This document shows positions 38,726 through 48,574 of a DNA stretch of 64,000 nt, one piece after another. The stretch comes from Azoarcus sp. (GTDB taxonomy: Bacteria; Pseudomonadota; Gammaproteobacteria; Burkholderiales; Rhodocyclaceae), in NCBI GenBank assembly GCA_020725025.1, contig DYFV01000004.1:1-64000 (forward strand), read 5' to 3'. Position numbers and translations under genes: made by a program. A model generated the notes under the pieces. That model saw only the letters and a list, made by a program, of their open reading frames with translations, did not search any database and had not been told where the DNA came from. Every line of letters begins with the position of its first letter. Position 1 is the first letter of the stretch.

Positions 38726-39479
38726 GCTGCGCGCGCTGATCTGGGATGTGGACGGCACGCTCGCCGACACCGAGGCCCTGCACCTTGCCTGCTTCAACGA
38801 GGCCTTCGCCGCGGCCGGCATCGACTTCGCGTGGTCCGTGGAGACCTACAAGCAGGCGCTGCGCGTGACCGGCGGCAAGGAGCGCCTGCACGCGGCCCTG
38901 GCCGGGCTCGGCCTCGATGCCGGCGAGCTCGGTGCCCTGGTCGACCGGCTTCACGCCGACAAGACCGCCCGCTACGTGGCCGCGGTGCGCGACGGACGTC
39001 TCGCCCTGCGCCCGGGCGTTCGCCGGCTCGCCGAGGACGCGCGCCGCGCCGGCCTTCGCCAGGCGATCGCGACCACCACTACCCGCGCCAACGTGGACGC
39101 CCTGCTCGCCGCCTCCTTCGGCGACGAGCATCCCTTCGAGGTCATCGCCTGCGCCGACACGGCGCCGCGCAAGAAGCCGGCGCCGGACGTCTACCACGCC
39201 GCGCTGCATGCCCTGGGCATGGAAGCGGCGCAGGCGCTCGCCATCGAGGACTCCGGCAACGGGGTGCGCGCCGCGCGCGCGGCCGGCGTACCCGTGCTGG
39301 TGACGCGCAGCGAGTTCGGCGGGGACGGTTTCGACGGCGCGGCCGCGGTGCTCACCCACCTCGGCGAGCCCGGTAACCCGGCGCGCGCGGAGTCGAGCCC
39401 GATCACCTTTTCCGGCGCCGCCGACATGGCCTGGGCCGACGCCCTGCACCGCCACGTCGCCGCCACCGACCGTTTTTGA
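38718..39479 (+). CDS. cbbY: HAD phosphatase CbbY
   Basis: A 253-aa HAD-superfamily phosphatase with motif I WDVDGTLADTE, motif III in PRKKPAPDVY and motif IV IEDSGNGVRAA. The sequence matches CbbY, which in other bacteria and in chloroplasts removes phosphate from xylulose 1,5-bisphosphate, an inhibitory by-product of RuBisCO. It is the first standard gene of cluster B, with fbp 18 bp downstream. Phosphoglycolate phosphatase is an alternative role, but the cbb context and the CbbY-type sequence favour the former. Confidence 0.9.
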   Translation: MAELRALIWDVDGTLADTEALHLACFNEAFAAAGIDFAWSVETYKQALRVTGGKERLHAALAGLGLDAGELGALVDRLHADKTARYVAAVRDGRLALRPGVRRLAEDARRAGLRQAIATTTTRANVDALLAASFGDEHPFEVIACADTAPRKKPAPDVYHAALHALGMEAAQALAIEDSGNGVRAARAAGVPVLVTRSEFGGDGFDGAAAVLTHLGEPGNPARAESSPITFSGAADMAWADALHRHVAATDRF

Positions 39480-39497
39480 TCCTCCCGAGGCACCGCC

Positions 39498-40574
39498 ATG
39501 TTCTCCATCGACCGCACCACCCTGACCGAGTACCTCATTTCCCAGCGGCGCAACCATCCGGAAGCGACCGGCGAGCTGAACGCGCTCATCCTGCAGGTCG
39601 CGCAGGCCTGCAAGGCGATCTCGCGGGCGGTGGCCCACGGCGCGCTCGCGGGCGTACTCGGGTCGCTCGAGTCCGAGAACGTGCAGGGCGAGACGCAGAA
39701 GAAGCTCGACGTGCTGGCGGACCAGATGTTCCTGCGCGCCACCCACTGGGGCGGCACGCTGGCCGGCATGGTCTCGGAGGAGAACGACGCCCCCATTCCG
39801 CTGCCGGAAGGCGGCAGCCGCGGCAAGTACCTGCTGGTGTTCGACCCCCTCGACGGCTCGTCCAACATCGACGTGAACGTCTCCGTCGGCTCGATCTTCT
39901 CCATCCTCCGCGCCGCCGAGCCGGATGAGGATGCTTCGCCCGAGGACTTCCTCCAGCCGGGCACCCGCCAGGTGGCCGCCGGCTACGCCATCTACGGGCC
40001 TTCGACCATGCTGGTGCTCACCGTCGGGCGCGGCGTGGCGGGCTTCACCTTCGATCCCATCCTGGGCGAGTTCTTCCTCACCCACCCCCAGATCACCATT
40101 CCGGCGTCCACCCGCGAATTCGCCATCAACGCATCCAACTCCCGCTTCTGGGAGCCGCCCGTGCGCCGCTATGTGGACGAATGCCTGGCCGGCAAGACCG
40201 GGCCGCGCGAGACCGACTTCAACATGCGCTGGGTGGCCTCCCTGGTGGCCGAGACGCACCGCATTCTGATGCGCGGCGGCGTCTTCCTCTACCCGCGCGA
40301 CCGCAAGGACCCGGCCAAGCCCGGGCGCCTGCGGTTGCTCTACGAATGCAACCCGATCGGCATGATCGTGGAACAGGCCGGCGGACGCGCGTCCACCGGC
40401 GAGCGCCCGGTGCTCGAGGTTCAGCCCGAGAGCCTGCACCAGCGCATCGGCTTCGTCTTCGGCTCCCGCGAGGAAGTGGAGCGCATCGAGCGCTACCACC
40501 ACGAGCCCGCGCCCGCCAGGACCGAGGAGGACATCCCGCTCTTCCACGCGCGCAGCCTGTTCCGGGAAAACTGA
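39498..40574 (+). CDS. cbbF: Fructose-1,6-bisphosphatase, class I
   Basis: A 358-aa class I enzyme. The metal and substrate loop is [16 protein letters not shown], followed by [13 protein letters not shown] and the C-terminal [13 protein letters not shown]. It dephosphorylates fructose 1,6-bisphosphate, and proteobacterial Calvin versions often also act on sedoheptulose 1,7-bisphosphate. It is the only fbp in the window: cluster A has none. It lies 18 bp after cbbY and 26 bp before prk in one operon. Confidence 0.96.
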   Translation: MFSIDRTTLTEYLISQRRNHPEATGELNALILQVAQACKAISRAVAHGALAGVLGSLESENVQGETQKKLDVLADQMFLRATHWGGTLAGMVSEENDAPIPLPEGGSRGKYLLVFDPLDGSSNIDVNVSVGSIFSILRAAEPDEDASPEDFLQPGTRQVAAGYAIYGPSTMLVLTVGRGVAGFTFDPILGEFFLTHPQITIPASTREFAINASNSRFWEPPVRRYVDECLAGKTGPRETDFNMRWVASLVAETHRILMRGGVFLYPRDRKDPAKPGRLRLLYECNPIGMIVEQAGGRASTGERPVLEVQPESLHQRIGFVFGSREEVERIERYHHEPAPARTEEDIPLFHARSLFREN

Positions 40575-40600
40575 TTTCTCAAAAGCCACCGGAGGACACC

Positions 40601-41476
40601 ATGTCCGAACGCCATCCCATCATCGCCATCACCGGCTCGTCCGGCGCGGGCACCAGCACGGTGCAACGCACCTTCGAGCAGATCTTCCGCCGCGAAAGCG
40701 TGACGGCTGCCGTCATCGAGGGCGACAGCTTCCACGCCTTCGACCGCGCCCAGATGCGCGCGAAGATGGCCGAGCTGGAAAACGTCCCGCACAGCCACTT
40801 CAGCCACTTCGGGCCCGAAGCCAACCTCTTCAAGGAGCTCGAGCAGCTCTTCCGCAGCTACTCCGAGACGGGCACCGGCAAGCGCCGCAAGTACCTGCAC
40901 GACGCGGAGGAGGCCGAGCCCTGGGGCCAGCCGCCGGGCACCTTCACGCCCTGGGAGGAGATCCCCGCGGGCAGCGACCTGCTCTTCTACGAGGGCCTGC
41001 ACGGCGCCGTGGTCACCGACGAGGTGGACGTGGCCCGCTTTCCCGACCTGCTGATCGGCGTCGTGCCCGTCATCAACCTGGAGTGGATCCAGAAGCTGCA
41101 CCGCGACCGCAGCATGCGCGGCTACTCCACCGAAGCGGTCACCGACACGATCCTGCGCCGGATGCACGACTACGTGCACTACCTCACGCCGCAGTTCGCC
41201 CGCACCCACGTGAACTTCCAGCGCGTGCCGATGGTGGACACCTCCAACCCGTTCATCGCGCGCACCGTGCCCACCCCCGACGAGAGCATGGTGGTGATCC
41301 GCTTCGCCAATCCGAAGGGGATCGACTTCCCCTATCTCCTCGACATGATCCACGACAGCTTCATGAGCCGCGCCAACACCATCGTGGTGCCCGGCGGAAA
41401 GATGGAGCTGGCGATGCAGCTGATCTTCACCCCCTTCGTCTGGCGCCTCATCGAGCGCCGCAAAAAGGCCCTGTGA
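40601..41476 (+). CDS. cbbP: Phosphoribulokinase, class I (cluster B copy)
   Basis: A 291-aa kinase with P-loop GSSGAGTST (12-20), [23 protein letters not shown] and the C-terminal block shared with the cluster A copy at 20317. It makes ribulose 1,5-bisphosphate for RuBisCO. Paralogue differences concentrate around residues 45-65 and 90-115, near the substrate-lid region. GGAGG lies before the ATG. Its position next to fbp and downstream of cbbM/cbbR makes it the copy most directly tied to carbon fixation. Confidence 0.97.
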   Translation: MSERHPIIAITGSSGAGTSTVQRTFEQIFRRESVTAAVIEGDSFHAFDRAQMRAKMAELENVPHSHFSHFGPEANLFKELEQLFRSYSETGTGKRRKYLHDAEEAEPWGQPPGTFTPWEEIPAGSDLLFYEGLHGAVVTDEVDVARFPDLLIGVVPVINLEWIQKLHRDRSMRGYSTEAVTDTILRRMHDYVHYLTPQFARTHVNFQRVPMVDTSNPFIARTVPTPDESMVVIRFANPKGIDFPYLLDMIHDSFMSRANTIVVPGGKMELAMQLIFTPFVWRLIERRKKAL

Positions 41477-41478
41477 CC

Positions 41479-43527
41479 ATGAACATGCGAATCGAAAGCG
41501 CCGCACTGGACACCCTCTGCGCCAACGCCCTGCGTTTCCTCGCCATCGACGCGGTCGAGGCGGCCAACTCCGGCCACCCCGGAATGCCCATGGGCATGGC
41601 CGAGATCGCCGTGGCCCTGTGGACCCGCCACCTGAAGCACGACCCGTCCGACCCGAAGTGGGCCGACCGGGACCGCTTCGTCCTCTCCAACGGCCATGGC
41701 TCGATGCTGCTCTACGCGCTGCTGCATCTCACCGGCTACGACCTGCCGATGGACGAGTTGAAGCGCTTCCGCCAGCTCCATTCGAAGACGCCGGGGCACC
41801 CCGAATACGGCATGACCCCGGGGGTCGAGACCACCACCGGCCCGCTCGGCCAGGGCTTCACCAACGCGGTGGGCATGGCGCTCGCCGAGAAGCTGCTGGC
41901 GCGGGAATTCAACCGCCCGGGCCACGCCATCGTGGACCACCGCACCTGGGTGTTCCTGGGTGACGGCTGCCTCATGGAGGGCGTGAGCCACGAGGCGGCG
42001 TCCTTCGCCGGCGTGCAGCGCCTGTCCAAGCTCGTCGCCTTTTGGGACGACAACCGCATCTCCATCGACGGCGACACCGCCGGCTGGTTCGCCGACGACA
42101 CCCCGGCGCGCTTCCGCGCCTACGGCTGGAACGTGATCGAGCGGGTCGACGGCCACGACGTGGAGGCGGTCGACCGCGCCATCCGCGAGGCGCTCGCCAA
42201 CGCCGAGGAGGACACCGGCCCCACCCTCATCTGCTGCCGCACCACCATCGGCCACGGCAGCCCGGCACGCGCCGGCACCGCCGCAGCCCACGGCGCGCCA
42301 CTCGGGAAGGACGAGATCGCCGCCACCCGCGAGGCCCTCGACTGGCAGCACGCGCCCTTCGAGATCCCGGACGAAGTGCGTCGCGCCTTCGACACCCGGG
42401 AGCGCGGCGGCGCCCTGCATCGCAACTGGCGCGAGCGCCTGGAAGCCTACCGCACCGCCTTCCCGGAGGCGGCGGCCGAGTTCGAGCGCCGCATGGCCGG
42501 CAAGCTGCCGGTGGGCTTGCCCGTGCTCGGCGAGGCCCTGGTGCGCGGCGTGCAGAACGAAGCGCCCAACGTCGCCACCCGCAAGGCGAGCCAGCAGGCG
42601 ATCGGACGGCTCGCCCGCGCGCTCCCCGAGCTCCTGGGCGGCTCGGCCGACCTCACCCACTCCAACCTGACCGACTGGCCGGGCTGCGGCGCGGTGCGCG
42701 CCGACAGCCCCGGACGCCACATCAACTGGGGCGTGCGCGAGTTCGGCATGGCGGCGGCCCTGAACGGGGTCGCGCTGCATGGCGGCTTCCGGCCCTTCGG
42801 CGCGACTTTCCTGGTCTTCTCGGACTACGCCCGCAACGCCATCCGGATGAGCGCGCTGATGAAGCTGCCGGTGGTACACGTGATGACCCACGACTCCATC
42901 GGCCTCGGGGAGGACGGCCCCACCCACCAGCCGATCGAGCACCTGCCCTCCCTGCGGCTGATCCCCGACCTGGACGTCTGGCGCCCCTGCGACGCGGTCG
43001 AGACCCAGGCGGCGTGGATCGCCGGGGTGCTGCGCCGCGATGGCCCCACCCTGCTCGCGCTGTCCCGCCAGAACCTGCCGACCCAGCCGCGCTCCGCGGA
43101 GCAGGTCGCGGATATCTCGCGCGGCGGCTATGTGCTGGCCGATGCCGCCGGCCCCAGCGGAAAGCCCGCGGTGGTGCTGATCGCCACCGGCTCGGAAGTG
43201 CCGCTCGCCATGGCCGCCCGCGACAGGCTCGCTGCCGAGGGCATTCCCGCCCGCATCGTGTCCATGCCCTGCCCGGGTGTGTTCGACCGTCAGGATGCCG
43301 CCTGGCGCGCCGCCGTCCTCCCCGAGGGCGTGCCGCGGCTCGCCGTGGAGGCCGCGCATCCCGACCTGTGGTGGAAGTACGTCACCGGCGCCGGCTGCAG
43401 TGCGCGCGGCAACGTGATCGGCATCGACCGCTTCGGCGAATCGGCCCCGGCCGGCGAGCTCGCCGCGCTCTTCGGCTTCACCCCCGACCGGGTGGCCGAC
43501 GCGGCGAGGCGCCTGATCGGCGGCTAG
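41479..43527 (+). CDS. cbbT: Transketolase (cluster B copy)
   Basis: A 682-aa transketolase starting two bases after prk. It has [13 protein letters not shown], the thiamine-diphosphate motif [13 protein letters not shown] through [10 protein letters not shown], and [12 protein letters not shown]. It carries out the two transketolase steps that regenerate ribulose 5-phosphate. The stop codon TAG (43525-43527) lies in the exact centre of a 22-bp palindrome. The cluster A copy at 21303 has the same layout but differs clearly in the middle third. Confidence 0.96.
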   Translation: MNMRIESAALDTLCANALRFLAIDAVEAANSGHPGMPMGMAEIAVALWTRHLKHDPSDPKWADRDRFVLSNGHGSMLLYALLHLTGYDLPMDELKRFRQLHSKTPGHPEYGMTPGVETTTGPLGQGFTNAVGMALAEKLLAREFNRPGHAIVDHRTWVFLGDGCLMEGVSHEAASFAGVQRLSKLVAFWDDNRISIDGDTAGWFADDTPARFRAYGWNVIERVDGHDVEAVDRAIREALANAEEDTGPTLICCRTTIGHGSPARAGTAAAHGAPLGKDEIAATREALDWQHAPFEIPDEVRRAFDTRERGGALHRNWRERLEAYRTAFPEAAAEFERRMAGKLPVGLPVLGEALVRGVQNEAPNVATRKASQQAIGRLARALPELLGGSADLTHSNLTDWPGCGAVRADSPGRHINWGVREFGMAAALNGVALHGGFRPFGATFLVFSDYARNAIRMSALMKLPVVHVMTHDSIGLGEDGPTHQPIEHLPSLRLIPDLDVWRPCDAVETQAAWIAGVLRRDGPTLLALSRQNLPTQPRSAEQVADISRGGYVLADAAGPSGKPAVVLIATGSEVPLAMAARDRLAAEGIPARIVSMPCPGVFDRQDAAWRAAVLPEGVPRLAVEAAHPDLWWKYVTGAGCSARGNVIGIDRFGESAPAGELAALFGFTPDRVADAARRLIGG

Positions 43528-43536
43528 CCGCCGATC
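43515..43536. repeat. Perfect 22-bp palindrome over the transketolase stop
   Basis: GATCGGCGGC-TA-GCCGCCGATC reads the same on both strands, and the TAG stop is at its centre. It forms an uninterrupted GC-rich hairpin in the transcript. There is no T-run, so it is more likely an mRNA-stabilising or pausing hairpin than a terminator. Confidence 0.7.
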
Positions 43537-43538
43537 CC

Positions 43539-43602
43539 GGATTCCGCCTTCGGCTCCATCCGGGCTGCGCCCCGTAGCCCGGATGGAGCGCAGCGGAATC
43601 CG
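43539..43602. repeat. Large imperfect inverted repeat of a common intergenic type
   Basis: The left arm CGGATTCCGC...CTCCATCCGGGCT (43539-43565) pairs with the right arm AGCCCGGATGGAG...GCGGAATCCG (43576-43602). GTAGCCCGGATGGAGCGCAG belongs to a repeat type common between genes of many beta- and gammaproteobacteria. Here it lies in the cbbT-gap spacer and may adjust the relative expression of upstream and downstream genes. Confidence 0.65.
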
Positions 43603-43671
43603 TGGCCGCCCGCGATCACGCTCCCCGCTCCCATCGAATTCGTTTTTCAACCATCCGGAAGGAGACACAAA

Positions 43672-44682
43672 GTGACTATCCGCGTCGCCATCAACGGCTA
43701 CGGCCGCATCGGCCGCAACATCCTGCGCGCCCACTACGAGGGGGGCTGCAAGCACCCGATCCGCATCGTCGCCATCAACGACCTGGGCAGCCCCGAGACC
43801 AACGCCCACCTCACCCGCTACGACAGCGTGCACGGCCCCTTCCCCCACTCGGTCGCGGTGGACGGCTCCGACCTTGTGGTCGATGAGGACCGCATCCGCG
43901 TCACCGCCGAGCGCGACCCGGCCAAGCTGCCGTGGAAGGAGCTGGGCGTCGACGTGGTGCTCGAGTGCACCGGGCGCTTCACCAGCAAGGCGGCGGCCGC
44001 CGCCCACCTCGCGGCGGGCGCCGGCAAGGTGCTGATCTCGGCCCCGGGCGGCGCGGACGTGGACGCCACCATCGTGTTCGGCGTGAACCACGGCACCCTG
44101 CGCCGCGAGCACCAGGTGGTCTCCAACGCGAGCTGCACCACCAACTGCCTGGCCCCGCTCGCCTTCGCCCTGCACAAGCCCCTGGGGATCGTGCGCGGCC
44201 TGATGACCACGATCCACTCCTACACCAACGACCAGGTGCTCACCGACGTCTATCACGAGGATCTGCGCCGCGCCCGCAGCGCCACCCTGTCGCTGATCCC
44301 CACCAAGACCGGCGCCGCCGCCGCGGTGGGGCTGGTGCTGCCCGAGCTCGCCGGCCGCCTCGACGGCTTCGCGGTGCGCGTGCCCACCGCCAACGTCTCC
44401 TTCACCGACTTCACCTTCGTCGCCTCCCGGGAGACCACCAAGGAAGAGGTGAACAACCTGGTGCGCGAGGCCGCGCGCGGGGTGCTCAAGGACATCCTGG
44501 CGGTGAACGATCTGCCGCTCGTGTCCTGCGACTTCAACCACAACCCGCACTCGAGCATCTTCGACGCCACCCTCACCAAGGTGGATCACGATCTGGTGAA
44601 GGTCACCGCCTGGTACGACAACGAGTGGGGCTTCTCGAACCGCATGCTCGACACGACCGTGGCGATGATGGAGGCCGACTGA
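43672..44682 (+). CDS. cbbG: Glyceraldehyde-3-phosphate dehydrogenase (cluster B copy)
   Basis: A 336-aa GAPDH with a GTG start after a strong GGAAGGAG. Catalytic C155 is in [12 protein letters not shown]. At the cofactor determinant it reads V33-A-I-N-D37-L, with the aspartate that favours NAD over NADP, unlike the cluster A copy, which has alanine there. It acts in the reductive half of the Calvin cycle or in glycolysis. It starts 144 bp after cbbT, across two hairpin elements, and one base separates it from pgk. Confidence 0.95.
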   Translation: MTIRVAINGYGRIGRNILRAHYEGGCKHPIRIVAINDLGSPETNAHLTRYDSVHGPFPHSVAVDGSDLVVDEDRIRVTAERDPAKLPWKELGVDVVLECTGRFTSKAAAAAHLAAGAGKVLISAPGGADVDATIVFGVNHGTLRREHQVVSNASCTTNCLAPLAFALHKPLGIVRGLMTTIHSYTNDQVLTDVYHEDLRRARSATLSLIPTKTGAAAAVGLVLPELAGRLDGFAVRVPTANVSFTDFTFVASRETTKEEVNNLVREAARGVLKDILAVNDLPLVSCDFNHNPHSSIFDATLTKVDHDLVKVTAWYDNEWGFSNRMLDTTVAMMEAD

Positions 44683-44683
44683 G

Positions 44684-45928
44684 ATGCCCGCGGACTTCCT
44701 GCGCCTCGATGACGTGCAGCTGGCGGGCAAGCGCGTCTTCATCCGCGCCGACTTCAACGTGCCGCTCGGGCCCGATGGAAACATCACCGACGACACCCGC
44801 ATCCGTGCGGCCCTGCCCGGCATCCGCCACTGCCTCGCAGCGGGCGCGGCGGTGGCGGTGACCTCCCACCTGGGTCGCCCCAAGGAAGGCGCGCTCACCC
44901 CGGCCGATTCGCTCGCGCCGGTGGCCGCCCGCCTCGCCGAGCTTCTCGGCCGTCCGGTGCCCCTCGTCGCCGACTGGTCCGACGGCCGCTACACGGTGGC
45001 GCCCGGCGAGCTGGTGCTGCTCGAGAACTGCCGCGCCAACCGGGGCGAGAAGGCGAACGACGCGACGCTCGCGGCGCGCATCGCCCGCGCGGTCGACGTC
45101 TACGTCAATGACGCCTTCGGTACCGCGCATCGCGCCGAGTGCACCACCCATGCGCTGGCGATGGCCGCTCCGGTGGCCTGCGCCGGTCCGCTGATGGCGG
45201 CCGAGCTCGACGCGATCGGGCGTGCGCTCGCCGAGCCGGCACGCCCGCTGGTGGCCATCGTGGGCGGGTCCAAGGTGTCGACCAAGCTCACCATCCTGGA
45301 GAGCCTCGCGGACAAGGTGGACGCGCTGGTGGTGGGCGGCGGCATCGCCAACACCTTCCTCGCCGCCCGCGGCCTTCCGGTCGGCGCCTCCCTGCACGAG
45401 GCGGATCTCGTCGAAGCGGCCCGCGCCGTGGAGCGGCGCCTGGCCGAGCGCGGCGCGCGCCTGTGGCTGCCCGAGGACGTGGTCACCGCCGACCGCTTCG
45501 CCGCCGACGCCACGGTCGCGGTGCGCGCGGCGGACGGTGTTCCCGCCGGCGAGATGATCCTCGACGTGGGCCCGAAGGCCCAGGCGAGCCTCGCCGCCGA
45601 GCTGGCGCAGGCGGGCACCATCGTGTGGAACGGCCCGCTCGGCGTGTTCGAGCTCGCCCCCTTCGCCGCCGGTACCCGCGCGCTGGCCGAGGCCATCGCC
45701 GCGAGCCCGGCGTTCTCGCTGGCCGGTGGCGGCGACACGCTGGCGGCCATAGCCGCCTTCGACGTGACCGAGCGCATCGGCTACATCTCCACCGGCGGCG
45801 GCGCCTTCCTGGAGTTCCTGGAAGGGCGCGAGCTGCCGGCCGTGGCCGCCCTCAAGGCCCGCGCACGCCCCGGCAGCCGCCGCATCACGCCGGTGCCCGC
45901 CTTCGAGAACGAGCCGGAAGCGGTCTGA
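44684..45928 (+). CDS. cbbK: Phosphoglycerate kinase (cluster B copy)
   Basis: A 414-aa kinase with [33 protein letters not shown] and GGGDTLAAI. It is 20 residues longer than the cluster A copy, because of an arginine/proline-rich C-terminal tail ([20 protein letters not shown]). The tail follows the normal end of the fold, so catalysis should not be affected; its role is unknown. It begins directly after the GAPDH stop and is 28 bp ahead of the aldolase. Confidence 0.95.
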   Translation: MPADFLRLDDVQLAGKRVFIRADFNVPLGPDGNITDDTRIRAALPGIRHCLAAGAAVAVTSHLGRPKEGALTPADSLAPVAARLAELLGRPVPLVADWSDGRYTVAPGELVLLENCRANRGEKANDATLAARIARAVDVYVNDAFGTAHRAECTTHALAMAAPVACAGPLMAAELDAIGRALAEPARPLVAIVGGSKVSTKLTILESLADKVDALVVGGGIANTFLAARGLPVGASLHEADLVEAARAVERRLAERGARLWLPEDVVTADRFAADATVAVRAADGVPAGEMILDVGPKAQASLAAELAQAGTIVWNGPLGVFELAPFAAGTRALAEAIAASPAFSLAGGGDTLAAIAAFDVTERIGYISTGGGAFLEFLEGRELPAVAALKARARPGSRRITPVPAFENEPEAV

Positions 45929-45956
45929 GCGCCCCCAACAGAAAGGAGAAAACCCC

Positions 45957-47021
45957 ATGGCAATGATCGCACTGCGCCAACTGCTGGACCACGCCGCCGA
46001 GAACGGCTACGGCGTGCCCGCCTTCAACATCAACAACATGGAGCAGATCCTGGCCATCATGGAGGCCGCCGAGCGCTGCAACAGCCCGGTGATCCTGCAG
46101 GCTTCCGCCGGCGCCCGCAGCTACGCGGGCGAAGCCTTCCTGCGCAAGATGGTGGAAGCCGCCGTCGAGCAGTGGCCCGACATCCCGGTGTGCATGCACC
46201 AGGATCACGGCTCGAGCCCGGCGGTGTGCCAGCAGTCCATCCGCTCCGGCTTCACCAGCGTGATGATGGACGGCTCGCTGATGCCGGACATGAAGACCCC
46301 CTCGACCTACGACTACAACGTGGAGGTCACCCGCCGCGTGGTGGACATGGCCCACGCGGTGGGCGTGTCGGTGGAGGGCGAGCTCGGCTGCCTCGGCTCC
46401 CTCGAGACCGGCCAGGCCGGCGAGGAGGACGGCGTGGGCGCTGAAGGCACCCTCGACCACTCCCAGCTCCTGACCGACCCGGCCGAAGCGGCGGACTTCG
46501 TCGCCGCCACCGGCGTCGATGCGCTGGCGGTGGCGATCGGTACCAGCCACGGTGCCTACAAGTTCACCCGTCCGCCCACCGGCGACATCCTCGCCATCGA
46601 GCGAATCGCGGCGATCCACAAGCGCATTCCCGACACCCACCTGGTGATGCATGGCTCCTCCAGCGTGCCCCAGGAGTGGCTCGCCATCATCCGCGAGTTC
46701 GGCGGAGAGATCGACGAGACCTACGGCGTGCCGGTGGAAGCCATCGTCGAAGGCATCCGCAACGGCGTGCGCAAGGTGAACATCGACACCGACCTGCGGC
46801 TCGCGATGACCGGCGCGATGCGCCGCCTCACCGTCCAGGCCAAGCGCGAGTTCGACCCGCGCAAGTTCTACAAGGTCGCCAAGGAAGCGGCGCGCGACAT
46901 CTGCCAGGCCCGCTTCGAGGCCTTCGGCTGCGCCGACCAGGCCCACCGCATCCGGCCGCTTCCGCTGGACCGGCTCGCCAAGCGCTATGCCGCCGGCGAG
47001 CTCAACCCGCGCGTGGCCTGA
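45957..47021 (+). CDS. cbbA: Fructose-bisphosphate aldolase, class II Calvin type (cluster B copy)
   Basis: A 354-aa zinc-dependent aldolase with the zinc-ligand segment [33 protein letters not shown] and [11 protein letters not shown]. It makes fructose 1,6-bisphosphate and sedoheptulose 1,7-bisphosphate in the Calvin cycle. GAAAGGAG precedes the ATG. It closes cluster B, and a strong terminator lies 38 bp downstream. It is the same length as the cluster A copy and similar throughout. Confidence 0.96.
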   Translation: MAMIALRQLLDHAAENGYGVPAFNINNMEQILAIMEAAERCNSPVILQASAGARSYAGEAFLRKMVEAAVEQWPDIPVCMHQDHGSSPAVCQQSIRSGFTSVMMDGSLMPDMKTPSTYDYNVEVTRRVVDMAHAVGVSVEGELGCLGSLETGQAGEEDGVGAEGTLDHSQLLTDPAEAADFVAATGVDALAVAIGTSHGAYKFTRPPTGDILAIERIAAIHKRIPDTHLVMHGSSSVPQEWLAIIREFGGEIDETYGVPVEAIVEGIRNGVRKVNIDTDLRLAMTGAMRRLTVQAKREFDPRKFYKVAKEAARDICQARFEAFGCADQAHRIRPLPLDRLAKRYAAGELNPRVA

Positions 47022-47059
47022 GCACGAAGCTTTTCCATCTCCCTGCCCCAAAGGCATTG

Positions 47060-47095
47060 GGCCCGCACGCCGCAAGGCTTGCGGGCCATTTTTTT
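47060..47095 (+). terminator. Terminator at the end of cbb cluster B
   Basis: The stem GGCCCGC (47060-47066) with GCGGGCC (47081-47087), extended inward by GCC/GGC, is followed by A and seven T (47089-47095). It ends the cbbY-fbp-prk-tkt-gap-pgk-fba operon. Confidence 0.85.
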
Positions 47096-47171
47096 GCGCC
47101 GCACCTCGCCCCCCGCTGGCGGCGGAACGCCGTGCGCGTAAGATGGTCGTATCCACGTTTGCATCAAGGTC

Positions 47172-48416
47172 ATGACGATGAGCCCTCCATCCCGCACGCT
47201 GTCCCTCGCGCTCTTCTCCGCTGCCATGCTGTTCGCCTCGTCCGTCGCCGCCCAGCATGGGCACGGAATGCCCCACGGCAACGGCCAATCCTGCCTGCAG
47301 CCGGCCACCTGGGCGGTCCTCGAAGGCGCCAAGCCGCGGCCGGAGAAGCCGGGGACGATATTGGCCGACATGGCGAGCCACGACGTGGTGCTCCTGGGTG
47401 AGCAGCACGACGACGACGACCACCACCGCTGGCAGGTGCAGACGCTCGCCGCCCTGCACGCCCTGCGGCCCGACATGGTCATCGGCTTCGAGCAGTTCCC
47501 GCGCCGAGTGCAGCCGGTGCTCGACCGCTGGGTCGCCGGCGAGCTCAGCGTCAAGGACTTCCTGAGAGAGGTCGAGTGGGACGAGGTATGGAACATGCCG
47601 GCCGAGCTCTACCTGCCGCTGTTTCAGTTCGCGCGCCTGAACCGCATTCCCATGGTGGCGCTCAACGTGGAGCGCAGCCTGAACAAGGCCGTCATCGAAA
47701 AGGGCTGGGACGCCGTGCCCGAGGCCGCTCGAGAGGGCGTCGGGCGTCCGGCCGAGCCGTCGGCGTCCTACCGCAACTATCTGCAGGAGATCTACCGCCA
47801 GCACGTGGAGATGCGGGCCAAGGCCAGGGAGAAGGCGAAGGACAAGGGCGACGCGTCGCAGCCCGAGGTTCCGTTCGAGCACTTCGTGCAGTCCCAGCTC
47901 ACCTGGGACCGTGCCATGGCCGAGGCCCTGGCCGCCCGCCTCGCGCGCGGGAATGACGCGGCACCGCTCGTGGTCGGCATCATGGGCAGCGGCCATATCC
48001 GCTACGGCTTCGGCGTACCCCATCAGCTGCGCGACCTCGGGGTGAGCAAGGTCGCCAGCCTGCTACCGATATCCGCCGACGAGGATTGTGCGCAGCTGCA
48101 TGCCGGTTTCGCCGACGCGGTGTTCGCCGTGCCGGGGCAGGCGCTGTCCAAGCCCGAGCCGCCACGTCTGGGCGTGCGCCTCGAGGAGCACGAGGGCGCG
48201 GTACGCATCGCGGAGGTGACACCCGGCAGCCTCGCCGACAAGAGCGGCCTGCGCGGCGGAGACCGGCTCCTGGAAGTGGCCGGCGTGACCCCCGACAGGA
48301 TCCCGCTGGTCGTCGCACAGGTCCGCCAGCAGCCCGGAGGCACCTGGCTCCCCATGCGAATCCGGCGCGGTGAGGACACCCTCGATCTGGTCGTGAAGTT
48401 CCCTGTCAAGCAGTAA
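47172..48416 (+). CDS. ChaN-family haem-binding/uptake protein with C-terminal PDZ domain
   Basis: A 414-aa exported protein with signal peptide 1-27 (ending VAAQ). The main domain (about 50-310) is of the ChaN/DUF399 type in the Tiki/EreA-like superfamily, with VVLLGEQHDDDDHHRWQ, GFEQFPR and GIMGSGHIRYGFG. A PDZ domain follows (about 325-410, ITEVTPGSLADKSGL-like with GLRGGDRLLEV). ChaN proteins bind haem and are iron-regulated in some bacteria. The mature start is His-rich (HGHGMPHGNG), which would suit metal or haem binding. It follows the cluster B terminator. Confidence 0.82.
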   Translation: MTMSPPSRTLSLALFSAAMLFASSVAAQHGHGMPHGNGQSCLQPATWAVLEGAKPRPEKPGTILADMASHDVVLLGEQHDDDDHHRWQVQTLAALHALRPDMVIGFEQFPRRVQPVLDRWVAGELSVKDFLREVEWDEVWNMPAELYLPLFQFARLNRIPMVALNVERSLNKAVIEKGWDAVPEAAREGVGRPAEPSASYRNYLQEIYRQHVEMRAKAREKAKDKGDASQPEVPFEHFVQSQLTWDRAMAEALAARLARGNDAAPLVVGIMGSGHIRYGFGVPHQLRDLGVSKVASLLPISADEDCAQLHAGFADAVFAVPGQALSKPEPPRLGVRLEEHEGAVRIAEVTPGSLADKSGLRGGDRLLEVAGVTPDRIPLVVAQVRQQPGGTWLPMRIRRGEDTLDLVVKFPVKQ

Positions 48417-48574
48417 GGGCGGGCGCGCCCACCTGCCTCTCCCGGCCTGTCCGGCAGCGGCGTGAGCCGCTCCCGCGGCCGTCCATCGCGGCCCGGCGGC
48501 GGCAATGGACGCTCATGCCCGGAAACCTGTAGAGTCTCCGGCACCCCTTTTCGAGACCGGCCACCGGTGCGGCC

